A stretch of 64,000 bases of DNA from Fretibacter sp964410285 (GTDB lineage: Bacteria; Pseudomonadota; Alphaproteobacteria; Caulobacterales; Maricaulaceae), in the NCBI GenBank assembly GCA_964410285.1, contig CAYPFR010000001.1, positions 434,001 through 498,000 of the forward strand, given 5' to 3'. Shown here piece by piece: positions 16,934 through 25,408 of the stretch (position 1 is the first letter of the stretch; each line of letters opens with the position of its first letter). The notes beneath the pieces were generated by a model that saw only the letters and a list, made by a program, of their open reading frames with translations, did no database searches and was not told where the DNA came from. Both the position numbers and the translations under genes were made by a program.

Positions 16934-17671
16934 ATGACAGATATTATCTTAGACCAGCAGACAGTGAGCAAATCGCCAATCAAAAGGTTTGCGCCCTTGC
17001 TTGTAATTGCCGCGGGTCTTGCGGCATTCTTCGCCCTTGGCGGACCGCAATATTTCAACCTAGAGAGCTTACGGGCGAACCGCGAAGTTCTGGCCGCGTT
17101 TGTCGACGGTAATTTCCTATTGGCGATTTTAGGCTTCATGGGTCTATATGCTGTACTCACAGCGATTTCCTTTCCGGGCGCCAGTGTGATGTCGCTCTTT
17201 GGAGGCTTTATGTTCGGCACGGTTGCCGGCACATTTGGGATTGTAATTGGCGCGACATTGGGCGCAACGGCGCTATTTTTGGCGGCGCGCTACGCCATTG
17301 GCGATTCGCTGCGTAAAAAGGCTGGTCCTTATATGCAAAAATTCGAGGCAGGCCTGAAAGAGAATGAATTCTCTTATATGTTCATCCTGCGCCTAATTCC
17401 GGCATTCCCCTTCTTTATTGTGAACATTGTGCCTGCGCTCTTTGATGTAAAACTGCGCAATTACATGATCACAACTTTGCTGGGGATCATTCCGGGCAGC
17501 CTTGTTTATGCCAGCGTCGGAAACGGCATTGGCGCGGTTTTTGACCAAGGCGGCGAAGTGCAGCTTTCCGGCTTGATGCTTCAGCCGAAAGTTATCCTGC
17601 CGATTGTAGGCCTGATCCTGCTATCGCTCCTGCCCATTATCCATAAAAAAATCCGTGCAGCGCGTACCTAA
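16934..17671 (+). CDS. TVP38/TMEM64 family membrane protein (DedA-like)
   Basis: A 245-residue inner-membrane protein of the SNARE-associated/DedA superfamily, linked in other bacteria to lipid scrambling or transport. About five hydrophobic segments are visible (roughly 19-36, 58-80, 85-115, 150-175 and 215-235). The family signatures are FPGASVMSLFGGFMFGTVAG (about 76-95) and FILRLIPAFPFFIVNIVPA (about 150-168). The ATG has a GAGAG ribosome site. An FAD disulfide oxidoreductase begins 27 bases later; this pairing recurs across many bacteria and suggests a joint, still uncertain, redox or membrane role. Confidence 0.88.
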   Translation: MTDIILDQQTVSKSPIKRFAPLLVIAAGLAAFFALGGPQYFNLESLRANREVLAAFVDGNFLLAILGFMGLYAVLTAISFPGASVMSLFGGFMFGTVAGTFGIVIGATLGATALFLAARYAIGDSLRKKAGPYMQKFEAGLKENEFSYMFILRLIPAFPFFIVNIVPALFDVKLRNYMITTLLGIIPGSLVYASVGNGIGAVFDQGGEVQLSGLMLQPKVILPIVGLILLSLLPIIHKKIRAART

Positions 17672-17698
17672 GTACCGTTGCCAAAAGAGAGAAAAATC

Positions 17699-19135
17699 AT
17701 GAAAACTGTATATGATGTTGACCTGTGTATTATCGGCGCAGGATCGGGCGGCCTGTCTGTTGCGGCCGGCGCCGCCCAGCTCGGACGCTCTGTTGTCCTC
17801 TTTGAGGCCGAGGATATGGGCGGCGATTGCCTGAACTCTGGCTGCGTACCGTCCAAAGCTTTAATTGCGGCAGGTAAGCAGGCCCATGCGTTGAAAACCG
17901 GCAAGCCCTTTGGGATTGCACCCGCAGAGCTGAATGTGAGCTTTGCCAGCGTTAAAAAACATGTCCAAGGCGTGATCGACCACATTGCGCCGGTGGATAG
18001 TCAAGAACGTTTCGAAGGCCTCGGCTGTACGGTTATTCGTGAATATGCATCCTTTAAGGATGCCAATACGGTTGAGTCCAAGACCACAGAAGTGCGGGCC
18101 AAGCGCTTTGTCGTCGCCACGGGTTCGCGTGCCTCGGCTCCGCCTATTCCGGGTCTTTCCGAGACGCCTTATCTCACCAATGAAACGATTTTCACTGTGG
18201 CCAAGCAGCCCAAGCATTTGCTGATCATTGGCGCTGGACCGATCGGGATTGAGCTAGGGCAAGCCTTTAGCCGTCTTGGCACAAAGGTCGAGATCGTAGA
18301 TATCTCCAAGCCGCTGGGCCGCAGCGAGCCTGAGCATGCTGATATTCTCGTGAAAGCTTTGGAGTCCGAGGGCGTTAAGTTCCACGCGCCAGTGAAGACA
18401 AAGCTGATACGCAAAACGAAAACCGGCGTGGCGATTGATCTTGAGGACGGCACCACGCTGACAGGCAGTCATCTTTTGGTGGCCGCCGGACGCGCGCCAA
18501 GTGTCTCCAAGCTCAACCTCGAGGCGGCGGGGGTAGAGTATTCACGCCGCGGGATTGATACAGATGATAATCTTCGCAGCTCTAATCCCAAGGTCTATGC
18601 TGTTGGGGATGTGGCCGCTGGCAAAGGCGGGCTGACACATGCCGCCGGCTATCACGCCGGACAGATCATAAAGGCATTTTACTTCCTGCCGCCTGTGCTC
18701 AACAAATTTATGGCCAAGGCCAAAACTGACATTATGCCTGCCGCGATCTATTCTGAGCCCGAGCTGGCCAATATTGGACTTAGCGCGGCTGAGGCCCGCG
18801 AGAAAGGCTATGACATCCGCGAATTAACCGCGGGTTTTGACCATAATGACCGCGCCATTGCGGAACGTTCTGATGAGGGCGGGGTCAAGATTATTGCCAC
18901 TACGAAAGGTAAAATCCTCGGCGCCTCTATTGTCGGCGAGGGTGCGGGTGATCTCATCCAGATGATTTCTGTCGCCATGAAAGGCGGGGTGAAAATCTCG
19001 GGACTCGCACAGATTATCTCGCCTTATCCCACGCGCGGGGAGGCGGTAAAACGTGCCGCCGGGTCCTTTTATACTGATGCTGTCTTCAGCCCGAAGTCAC
19101 GAAAACTGGCGGCCTTTAATACTCGGTTCCATTAG
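17699..19135 (+). CDS. FAD-dependent pyridine nucleotide-disulfide oxidoreductase (MerA/Lpd-like)
   Basis: A 478-residue flavoprotein with the N-terminal FAD loop IIGAGSGGLSVA, the active disulfide C-x4-C in GGDCLNSGCVPSKALI, an NAD(P)H loop IIGAGPIGIELG and a second FAD motif AVGDVAAG. In the C-terminal interface the usual His of lipoamide dehydrogenase (HAHPT) is replaced (ISPYPTRGE), so it is not a normal E3 enzyme. There is no mercury-binding domain, so mercuric reductase is also unlikely. The start is ATG 17699 with an AGAGAG ribosome site; an upstream TTG in frame is less likely. Probably works with the TVP38 protein. Confidence 0.87.
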   Translation: MKTVYDVDLCIIGAGSGGLSVAAGAAQLGRSVVLFEAEDMGGDCLNSGCVPSKALIAAGKQAHALKTGKPFGIAPAELNVSFASVKKHVQGVIDHIAPVDSQERFEGLGCTVIREYASFKDANTVESKTTEVRAKRFVVATGSRASAPPIPGLSETPYLTNETIFTVAKQPKHLLIIGAGPIGIELGQAFSRLGTKVEIVDISKPLGRSEPEHADILVKALESEGVKFHAPVKTKLIRKTKTGVAIDLEDGTTLTGSHLLVAAGRAPSVSKLNLEAAGVEYSRRGIDTDDNLRSSNPKVYAVGDVAAGKGGLTHAAGYHAGQIIKAFYFLPPVLNKFMAKAKTDIMPAAIYSEPELANIGLSAAEAREKGYDIRELTAGFDHNDRAIAERSDEGGVKIIATTKGKILGASIVGEGAGDLIQMISVAMKGGVKISGLAQIISPYPTRGEAVKRAAGSFYTDAVFSPKSRKLAAFNTRFH

Positions 19136-19155
19136 GAACACACGGTTCCATTAGG
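19124..19155. repeat. 13-bp direct duplication over a stop codon
   Basis: CGGTTCCATTAGG occurs at 19124-19136 and again at 19143-19155. The first copy encodes the last three residues and stop of the oxidoreductase. The second lies just downstream and keeps the same sequence exactly. It looks like a small slippage or recombination duplication. Confidence 0.85.
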
Positions 19156-19163
19156 GATATTTT

Positions 19164-19199
19164 CTACCCTTGCGCGCCCTATATGGGTGACAAGGGTAG
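19164..19199. promoter_or_regulatory. Inverted repeat before the histidine kinase gene
   Basis: Perfect 9-bp arms CTACCCTTG (19164-19172) and CAAGGGTAG (19191-19199) flank an 18-base loop that itself contains CCC-TATAT-GGG. There is no T-run on either side, so a simple terminator is unlikely. It lies 22 bases before the kinase ATG, fitting an operator or a leader hairpin. Confidence 0.6.
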
Positions 19200-19221
19200 A
19201 GTGAACCGTTAGACCGTTCTC

Positions 19222-20637
19222 ATGATAGATGGATTTTTTGCACGACGGCTATCCTCTAAACTTCTTCTCATGACAATTGGCTTTGTCATGCTGGCGGAAC
19301 TGGTTTTGTTTCTGCCTTCCGCTAGCTTGTTTCGCCAAACCTATATTGATGACCGCGCCGAGCGTGCGGGCCATCTGGCCCTCGCGCTGGAGGGCGTGCC
19401 CGATTACGAGGGGAGTGCGCTTCTCTCCCAAAAATTTGTTGAAGATACGGATGTTATCATGGTCGCGATCCGGCGCGACTCCATGACAGATTTATTGCTG
19501 GGCATGCCGCCCGATGATGCGGATGCGACCTTTGAAACTGAAGATCTTCGCAAAAAAAATGGCTGGCGTCTCTTTCCGCGAGCTTTCAAAGATTTTTTTG
19601 GCAGCGGTGAAGGTTATTACCGCATTATCGCGGACCCTATCGTTTCTGGCGAGGACGTTCTTGAGCTTGTCTTGCCCAAGGCGTCGGTGAAGGCTGCGGT
19701 GCGGGACTATTTTGGCCGCGTCTTTTGGCTCTCGCTCGCGATTGCGATTATTACCGGAACGCTGATCTATTTGGCGCTCTCCGCGATGATCGTTCGTCCC
19801 ATTCAAAAATTGGCGAGCGGTTTGGCGGCCTTTCGCCAAGACCCCGAAAAACGCCACGGCAACACAATGCCGTCTTCGCGCAAAGACGAGATCGGGCAAT
19901 TGGAGCGGGAGTTCTTCGATATGAAACAAAGCGTCAGAGGTTCCTTCCGCCAGCGCGAGCGTTTGGCCTCCCTTGGGATGGCGGTTGCGAAAATTAATCA
20001 TGATCTTCGTAATGTCCTGACCTCCGCCCAGCTTGTCTCTGACCGAATTGCCATGGATAAAGATCAGCGCGTCGCAGATATGGGTGAGCGCCTTGTGCGG
20101 GCTGTCGATCGCGGTATTCGCCTGTGTACCGACGTGCTTAATTATTCAAATGCCAAAGATGACCGCCTTGAAATTGAAGCTGTGCGGGTGGCGCTTTTGG
20201 TTGGGGAAGTTGCGGGGGACACGCTTGGCCAATTTGGCCGCGGCCCAGCCGCCATTAACTTTATCAATCAAATTCCGAGTGAGCTTTCGGTAAAAGTGGA
20301 CGCTGACTCGACTTACCGCATCATTCACAATCTGTTTCGCAATGCTGGACAGGCCATGCAAAAAATGAGCGGAGAGACTGTGAAGCGCCAGATCACGGTT
20401 AAATCTGATATCACAGATGGGGGCGTCAAACTTAGCATTCGTGATACAGGGCCAGGCCTTCCGCCGCGCGCGATTGAAAACCTCTTTAAGGCCTTTGCCA
20501 GTAGCTCGGGGCAGGGCAGCACTGGGCTTGGCCTCACAATCTCTAAAGATCTGGCTAAAGATATGGGCGGGGATTTAGAGCTAGGCTATACGGGCGAGGA
20601 CGGCACGGAATTTATCTTGAGCCTGCCGGCCAATTAA
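19222..20637 (+). CDS. Orphan sensor histidine kinase
   Basis: A 471-residue membrane kinase. TM1 is at about 14-33, followed by a periplasmic sensor of about 130 residues with no fold I recognise. TM2 is at about 167-189 and HAMP at about 190-243. The phospho-accepting H260 lies in KINHDLRNVLTSAQ. The ATPase domain has an N box (HNLFRNAGQAM, 369-379), G1 DTGPGLP (408-414) and G2 STGLGL (433-438). No response regulator is adjacent, so its partner is elsewhere. The ATG lacks a ribosome site, and an inverted repeat lies just upstream. The signal is unknown. Confidence 0.9.
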   Translation: MIDGFFARRLSSKLLLMTIGFVMLAELVLFLPSASLFRQTYIDDRAERAGHLALALEGVPDYEGSALLSQKFVEDTDVIMVAIRRDSMTDLLLGMPPDDADATFETEDLRKKNGWRLFPRAFKDFFGSGEGYYRIIADPIVSGEDVLELVLPKASVKAAVRDYFGRVFWLSLAIAIITGTLIYLALSAMIVRPIQKLASGLAAFRQDPEKRHGNTMPSSRKDEIGQLEREFFDMKQSVRGSFRQRERLASLGMAVAKINHDLRNVLTSAQLVSDRIAMDKDQRVADMGERLVRAVDRGIRLCTDVLNYSNAKDDRLEIEAVRVALLVGEVAGDTLGQFGRGPAAINFINQIPSELSVKVDADSTYRIIHNLFRNAGQAMQKMSGETVKRQITVKSDITDGGVKLSIRDTGPGLPPRAIENLFKAFASSSGQGSTGLGLTISKDLAKDMGGDLELGYTGEDGTEFILSLPAN

Positions 20638-20670
20638 TTTGCCATCCCTTAATTTGCTTTAGGCGAGGGC

Positions 20671-22122
20671 CTATCTCTCGCCCTTGTAAATAATCCCGCC
20701 TTTCATAACGAAATCCACGTCCAAAAGTTCGTCCATATCCTTAAGCGGGTTTCCGTCCACGGCAATAATATCCGCATATTTCCCGGCCTCAAGCGTGCCG
20801 ATCTTATCATCCATTTCAATATGCTTGGCGGCAATAGACGTGGCAGAGGTGATCGCCTCTTGCGGGGTCATGCCTGCGGCAAGCATATATTGAAACTCCT
20901 GCGCATTATCGCCGTGGGCAGAGACGCCTGTATCTGTTCCAAAGGCGATATTGACGCCGTTTTCATGCGCAATTTTGAGCATATTTTGCATTTGCGGTCC
21001 AACCTCAAGAGCCTTCTTCGCCGAATTTGGCGGCAGAAAATTCTTGTTTTTCGCCCAGTCCACAACCGTCATGCCCGCGAGCACAGTGGGTACAAGCGTC
21101 GCGCCCTTTTCCTTAAACAAACGCGCGGTCTCCGCGTCGAGATAGGTTCCGTGCTCAATGGATTTTACCCCCGCTTTCAGGGCGGCATCTATCCCGTCCT
21201 TGCCATGGGCGTGGGCTGTGACTTTGCGGCCCATTTTCGCCGCTGACTGGACAATGGCCTCCAGTTCATCTTCGAAAAACTGCTGCGCGGTTCCCGCATT
21301 GGTATTAGAGAGCACCCCGCCCGTAGCCGTAATCTTTATGACGTCTGCCCCGGACTTCACGGCTGCGCGCGTGGCCCTGCGGCAATCATCTGCCCCATTG
21401 CAGACGGTCTTTGAACTCATCATATGCAATATATCTTCGCGGTAGCCATGGGCATCTCCGTGCCCGCCTGTAATCGAAACGGCGCGGCCAGAGGCGCGAA
21501 TATGCGGTCCCGCCACCTTGCCGGCTTTGATGGCGCGGCGCAGAGCAAAAACCTCTTTTGGCCCGCCGACATCCTGTACGGCTGTAAAGCCCGCCATGAG
21601 CGTGCGCCGGGCATAAAGGGCAGCGTCATAGGCGACATCACCGGACTCCTTTGTCACCCGGTCAAGGCGCACATTGGGGTTCCATTCGTGAGAGATATGC
21701 ACATGGCTGTCGATAAGTCCTGGCAGAACAAAGCTGTCTTTCAGGTCAATAATATTTGCCGTATCATCCAGAAGATAATCTTCGACAACATCGACAATAA
21801 GCCCGTCTTTTATGATGATGGTGTGCTCTTTGAGGGCCGGCTTGCCCGGAACGGCGAGGACCTTGCCTGCGTGTATAAGGGTATAGTCTTTATAGCTTTC
21901 GGCAAAATACTCCGCCTCTGGTGATGCAGGTTTTTTGGCCATTTTTTTCTGAGCCAGTTTTTGCTTAGCCATTTTATTTTTGGCCATTTCTTTGGCGGCT
22001 GGTTTTTTATGTGGATGGCTTTCCGCCGACGCAAATCCCGTCAACGCCAAAGCCGTGACAATGGCAGCTGCGCTTGCGGCTAAAATTCCTGTTTTAAGCA
22101 TTCTTGTTTGTGGCAGTTTCAT
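20671..22122 (-). CDS. Exported metal-dependent amidohydrolase
   Basis: A 483-residue amidohydrolase of the imidazolonepropionase/prolidase-like group. The signal peptide (about 1-32) is followed by a Lys/Ala/Met-rich stretch (about 37-68), then the catalytic barrel. Metal ligands are visible in LIDSHVHISHEW, HAHGKDG, KSIEHGTYLD and the Asp of AFGTDTGVSAHGDN. Homologues include Xaa-Pro dipeptidases acting on small peptides or amides; the substrate here is not evident. It is probably periplasmic. It follows purD by 61 bases on the same strand, with a GGA ribosome site, but a shared role is unlikely. Confidence 0.88.
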   Translation of the reverse strand: MKLPQTRMLKTGILAASAAAIVTALALTGFASAESHPHKKPAAKEMAKNKMAKQKLAQKKMAKKPASPEAEYFAESYKDYTLIHAGKVLAVPGKPALKEHTIIIKDGLIVDVVEDYLLDDTANIIDLKDSFVLPGLIDSHVHISHEWNPNVRLDRVTKESGDVAYDAALYARRTLMAGFTAVQDVGGPKEVFALRRAIKAGKVAGPHIRASGRAVSITGGHGDAHGYREDILHMMSSKTVCNGADDCRRATRAAVKSGADVIKITATGGVLSNTNAGTAQQFFEDELEAIVQSAAKMGRKVTAHAHGKDGIDAALKAGVKSIEHGTYLDAETARLFKEKGATLVPTVLAGMTVVDWAKNKNFLPPNSAKKALEVGPQMQNMLKIAHENGVNIAFGTDTGVSAHGDNAQEFQYMLAAGMTPQEAITSATSIAAKHIEMDDKIGTLEAGKYADIIAVDGNPLKDMDELLDVDFVMKGGIIYKGER

Positions 22123-22183
22123 CGTTTTCCATCTTTCTGATTCGGCACAGACATTAGGCGCTGCAAAGGCCGTAAAGCCCCGA

Positions 22184-23455
22184 CTATAGGGCGTTATGGC
22201 CTATATCGCGGCGGCAAAACCCCTCGCTCCAATCCACGGCTTCATCAATACACCTATAGGCCCCTGCGAGAGCGAGTTCCAGAGACTTCGCCTGTGAGGT
22301 GATATTGAGCACGCGGCCACCATTTGCGAGGATTTCGCCGGCCGCCCCATTTTTTGTGCCCGCGTGAAAGATTTCAATCCCGCCGCGTTCGCGCGCGGCC
22401 TCAAGCCCTTTGATCACAGAACCTTTTTCGTATTTGCCAGGATAGCCTTTGGCGGCGAGGACAACATTGACCACCGTATCGTCATACCACGCCGGCGCGG
22501 GCACATCCGCAAGCGTTTGTTCTTGCGCTGCGATCAATATATCCATCAAATCTGATTGCAGCCTACGCATGATAACCTGACATTCGGGATCGCCAAAGCG
22601 GGCGTTATATTCGATCAGCTTCGGGCCGCCGGCCGTCATCATCAACCCCGCAAAGAGTACGCCTGTAAACGGATGCCCGTCTTTTGCCATGCCGTAAACC
22701 GTGGGCTGGATGATTTTCTCCATCACCGTTTCAAGGGCCTCTTGCGTGAAAACCGGCGCGGGGGAATAGGCCCCCATCCCGCCCGTGTTAGGACCTTTAT
22801 CCCCATCAAAGGCGCGCTTATGGTCCTGCGCGCCAATCAGGGGCAGGGCGGTTTTCCCGTCTGCAATTGCGAAAAAGCTGACCTCTTGACCGGTCATGAA
22901 TTCTTCAATGACGACCTTGGTGGACGCGGCGCCGAATTTGCCTGAGAAAAACTCGTCAAGCTCGGCCTCGGCGGCCTTGAGTGTTTCCGGGATAACCACG
23001 CCCTTGCCCGCCGCAAGGCCGTCCGCCTTAAGGACATAGGGTGCCTCCATGGTTTTCAAAAAAGCTTTGGCCGCGCTGACGTCCTCGAACACGCCATAAG
23101 CGGCGGTGGGAATATTGTATCGCGTGCAAAATTCTTTGGTAAAGGATTTGGAACTCTCAAGCTGGGCGGCGGCCTGCGTCGGGCCAAAGACTTTCACGCC
23201 CTTCGCCTCCAGCGCGTCAACAATGCCAAGCGCCAGCGGCTGCTCTGGGCCGACCACAACAAAGTCATAACCGCCGCGTTCAATGAGGGCGAGAAGGCCA
23301 ATGATATCATCGGCGGCAACGGGCACGCAGGAAGCGATTTGCGAAATACCGGCATTTCCGGGCGCGCAGGTCAATTCTGTGACGCGCGGGCTTTGCAACA
23401 GCTTCCACGCCAGTGCATGTTCGCGCCCGCCGCCGCCAATAAGTAAAATATTCAT
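22184..23455 (-). CDS. purD: Phosphoribosylamine-glycine ligase
   Basis: Joins glycine to phosphoribosylamine in purine synthesis. The 423-residue protein has the N-terminal MNILLIGGGGREHALAW loop and the ATP-grasp blocks KADGLAAGKGVVI, GPNTGGMGAYSPAP and the metal-binding EYNARFGDPECQ. The start is ATG 23455, with AGGA six bases upstream; a TTG six bases further out is in frame but poorer. It is divergent from xseA across 154 bases. Confidence 0.97.
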   Translation of the reverse strand: MNILLIGGGGREHALAWKLLQSPRVTELTCAPGNAGISQIASCVPVAADDIIGLLALIERGGYDFVVVGPEQPLALGIVDALEAKGVKVFGPTQAAAQLESSKSFTKEFCTRYNIPTAAYGVFEDVSAAKAFLKTMEAPYVLKADGLAAGKGVVIPETLKAAEAELDEFFSGKFGAASTKVVIEEFMTGQEVSFFAIADGKTALPLIGAQDHKRAFDGDKGPNTGGMGAYSPAPVFTQEALETVMEKIIQPTVYGMAKDGHPFTGVLFAGLMMTAGGPKLIEYNARFGDPECQVIMRRLQSDLMDILIAAQEQTLADVPAPAWYDDTVVNVVLAAKGYPGKYEKGSVIKGLEAARERGGIEIFHAGTKNGAAGEILANGGRVLNITSQAKSLELALAGAYRCIDEAVDWSEGFCRRDIGHNAL

Positions 23456-23543
23456 GTTCAATCCTAGGGCCGCGGCGCAAAGCGGCCAAGGCCGCTTGCA
23501 TTCGCATGTTGAGATGATAAGCCTGCCGCTGAGGGCTCGGGTC

Positions 23544-23572
23544 TATTTATTGCGAGCCTTTTAGGTTATAAT
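23544..23572 (+). promoter_or_regulatory. Candidate xseA promoter
   Basis: A perfect TATAAT at 23567-23572 with a weak -35 (TATTTA, 23544-23549) at 17-base spacing. The expected start near 23579 gives a leader of about 30 bases to the xseA TTG. A GATTC (GANTC) site, the CcrM methylation target of this class, lies at 23579-23583. Inferred from pattern. Confidence 0.45.
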
Positions 23573-23609
23573 AGCCGTGATTCCAACGGTCTTATTCTGA
23601 AAGCTGCCA

Positions 23610-25163
23610 TTGCCCGATACGCCGCCAAACACGCCTTCAAACGCCCCTTCAAACGCCCATGAATATTCGGTCTCTGAATTGGCCGGCACGCTGAAACGCG
23701 CCATCGAGGAACGCTTTGGCCATGTGCGTGTGCGCGGGGAATTGGGACGGGTGACGATTGCGAAATCCGGCCATTGTTATCTTGACATTAAGGATGACCG
23801 CGCGGTGATTAATTCGATCATATGGAAAGGCCAGATGAACCGGCTGTCCATGCGCCCGGAAGAAGGAATGGAAGTAATCTGCGAAGGTAAGCTGACGACC
23901 TATCCGGGGCGTTCAAATTATCAATTGATCATTGATAAAATGGAGCTTGCGGGGGCGGGCGCGCTTTTGGCTTTGTTTGAAAAACGCAAACGCGCGCTGG
24001 CCGCCGAGGGCCTGTTTGACGAAGGCCGAAAGCAGGCTTTGCCATTTATGCCCAAAACCATCGGTGTCGTGACCTCGCCAACAGGGGCGGTTATCCGCGA
24101 TATCTTGCACCGTATTTCTGACCGCTTTCCATGCCATGTTCTGGTTTGGCCCGTCTTGGTTCAAGGCGATAAGGCGGCGGCGCAAATCGCGAGCGCGGTT
24201 ACAGGTTTTAATCACGCGCAGGGCTTTCCCCGGCCGGATGTTTTGATCGTTGCGCGTGGCGGCGGCTCGCTCGAAGATTTGTGGTGCTTTAACGAAGAAG
24301 TCGTTGTGCGCGCCGTAGCGGCCTCGGCTATTCCTGTCATTGGTGCGGTGGGGCATGAGACAGATTGGACATTGGTAGATTACGCCGCCGATTACCGCGC
24401 CCCAACCCCGACAGGGGCTGCTGAAGTGGCCGTGCCGGTGCGCGCAGATTGGATGGAAACGCTCGCGGATTACGGTTTGCGGCTCTCCCGTAGCCTGCGC
24501 CGCAATGTCAAAGAAAGGCAGCAGCAGCTTGTGTCCGCGCGCCTTCCGCGCCTCTCCGCCGTTATAGCTGCCCCGCAGCAACGCCTTGATCTGTCTGCTG
24601 CGCGCCTGCCAAATGCACAGCGCCTTTTTGCCCCGCATTCTCAGCGCCTGTCGTCCGCACGCCTGCCGCGTCTTGAAAATTATATTCAGCTTAAACGCAG
24701 CCAGATTGACCGTGCGGCCTTGCCCCGCCCCGAACGCCTGACCATGCCCAAGCAACAAAGGCTTCAAGCTGCCGCTGCGCGCCTACGCCCCGCGCCGCTA
24801 AAACAGGAAATAATCCGCCGTGAGGAGAAGCTATTGGGCGCTGGTCGCCGCGCGCATATGTCAATGACCCGAGTGATAGAAGGGCGCACCAAACGCCTCG
24901 AAAAGGCCGGAAAGCTACTTGAGGCTTATTCCTACCAAGGTGTGCTGGAGCGCGGATTTGCTGTGGTCTCCGGCGCGGGTGGCAAACTTATTCGCAGCGG
25001 TGCAGCCCTAAAGACGGGTGCAGCGGTTGACATTAAATTTGCGGATTGCGCGCGCCAAGCGGTCATTGCGGGCGGGGTCAGCCTTGGAAAACCCGAATCC
25101 AGCCCCGCGCCCGAGAAAAAGGCGGCAGCGAGCCATAATAAAACGCAGCCCGACCTCTTTTGA
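23610..25163 (+). CDS. xseA: Exodeoxyribonuclease VII large subunit
   Basis: The catalytic subunit of exonuclease VII, which degrades single-stranded DNA from both ends. The 517-residue protein has an OB-fold N-terminus (YSVSELAGTLKRAIEERFGHVRVRGEL) and the catalytic blocks GVVTSPTGAVIRDI, ARGGGSLEDLWCFNEE and GAVGHETDWTLVDYAADYRAPTPTGAAE. The long coiled-coil region (about 300-400) contains degenerate repeats of QRL plus SARLPR. No ATG is available upstream of the conserved region; TTG 23610 is the best start, giving a Pro/Asn/Thr-rich leader. xseB is not adjacent. Confidence 0.95.
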   Translation: MPDTPPNTPSNAPSNAHEYSVSELAGTLKRAIEERFGHVRVRGELGRVTIAKSGHCYLDIKDDRAVINSIIWKGQMNRLSMRPEEGMEVICEGKLTTYPGRSNYQLIIDKMELAGAGALLALFEKRKRALAAEGLFDEGRKQALPFMPKTIGVVTSPTGAVIRDILHRISDRFPCHVLVWPVLVQGDKAAAQIASAVTGFNHAQGFPRPDVLIVARGGGSLEDLWCFNEEVVVRAVAASAIPVIGAVGHETDWTLVDYAADYRAPTPTGAAEVAVPVRADWMETLADYGLRLSRSLRRNVKERQQQLVSARLPRLSAVIAAPQQRLDLSAARLPNAQRLFAPHSQRLSSARLPRLENYIQLKRSQIDRAALPRPERLTMPKQQRLQAAAARLRPAPLKQEIIRREEKLLGAGRRAHMSMTRVIEGRTKRLEKAGKLLEAYSYQGVLERGFAVVSGAGGKLIRSGAALKTGAAVDIKFADCARQAVIAGGVSLGKPESSPAPEKKAAASHNKTQPDLF

Positions 25164-25192
25164 TTTTAACCCTACTCGTTTAGGACTTAGCT

Positions 25193-25408
25193 ATGAACCA
25201 ATATTTCAAAGGCGAGGCCAAGCTACATTATGGCGACTCTGATTTCACGATTTTGGAAACGGGCGCTTTTGTGAGCTGCGCGATCACAAAAGAAAAAATT
25301 CCGCTAGAGCGCCTGCGCTATTGGAGCGCCGAGCGCCAAGAAGCCTATAAGGATGCAGCGGCGAGCCTTGAGGGCTGGAAGCGGGCGCAAACGGAAATCG
25401 GCGCATAA
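25193..25408 (+). CDS. DUF2093 family protein
   Basis: A 71-residue protein with the pattern FKGEAKLHYGDSDFTILETG and CAITKEKIPLERLRYWSAERQEAY, which I recognise as DUF2093, a small alphaproteobacterial family of unknown function usually next to xseA. The ATG has a TAGGAC ribosome site. Its stop overlaps the following peptidase start by one base (TAATG), so the two are coupled. One Cys (C29) and the charged C-terminus are the only features of note. Confidence 0.9.
   Translation: MNQYFKGEAKLHYGDSDFTILETGAFVSCAITKEKIPLERLRYWSAERQEAYKDAAASLEGWKRAQTEIGA

Noticed and set aside
17699..19135. Mercury resistance gene
   Set aside because: It lacks the N-terminal metal domain and C-terminal cysteine pair of MerA, and no other mer gene is nearby.
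20662..20682. Hairpin GGCGAG/CTCGCC between the histidine kinase and the amidohydrolase as a terminator
   Set aside because: The loop is 9 bases, the stem is short, neither side has a T-run and it runs into the amidohydrolase end.
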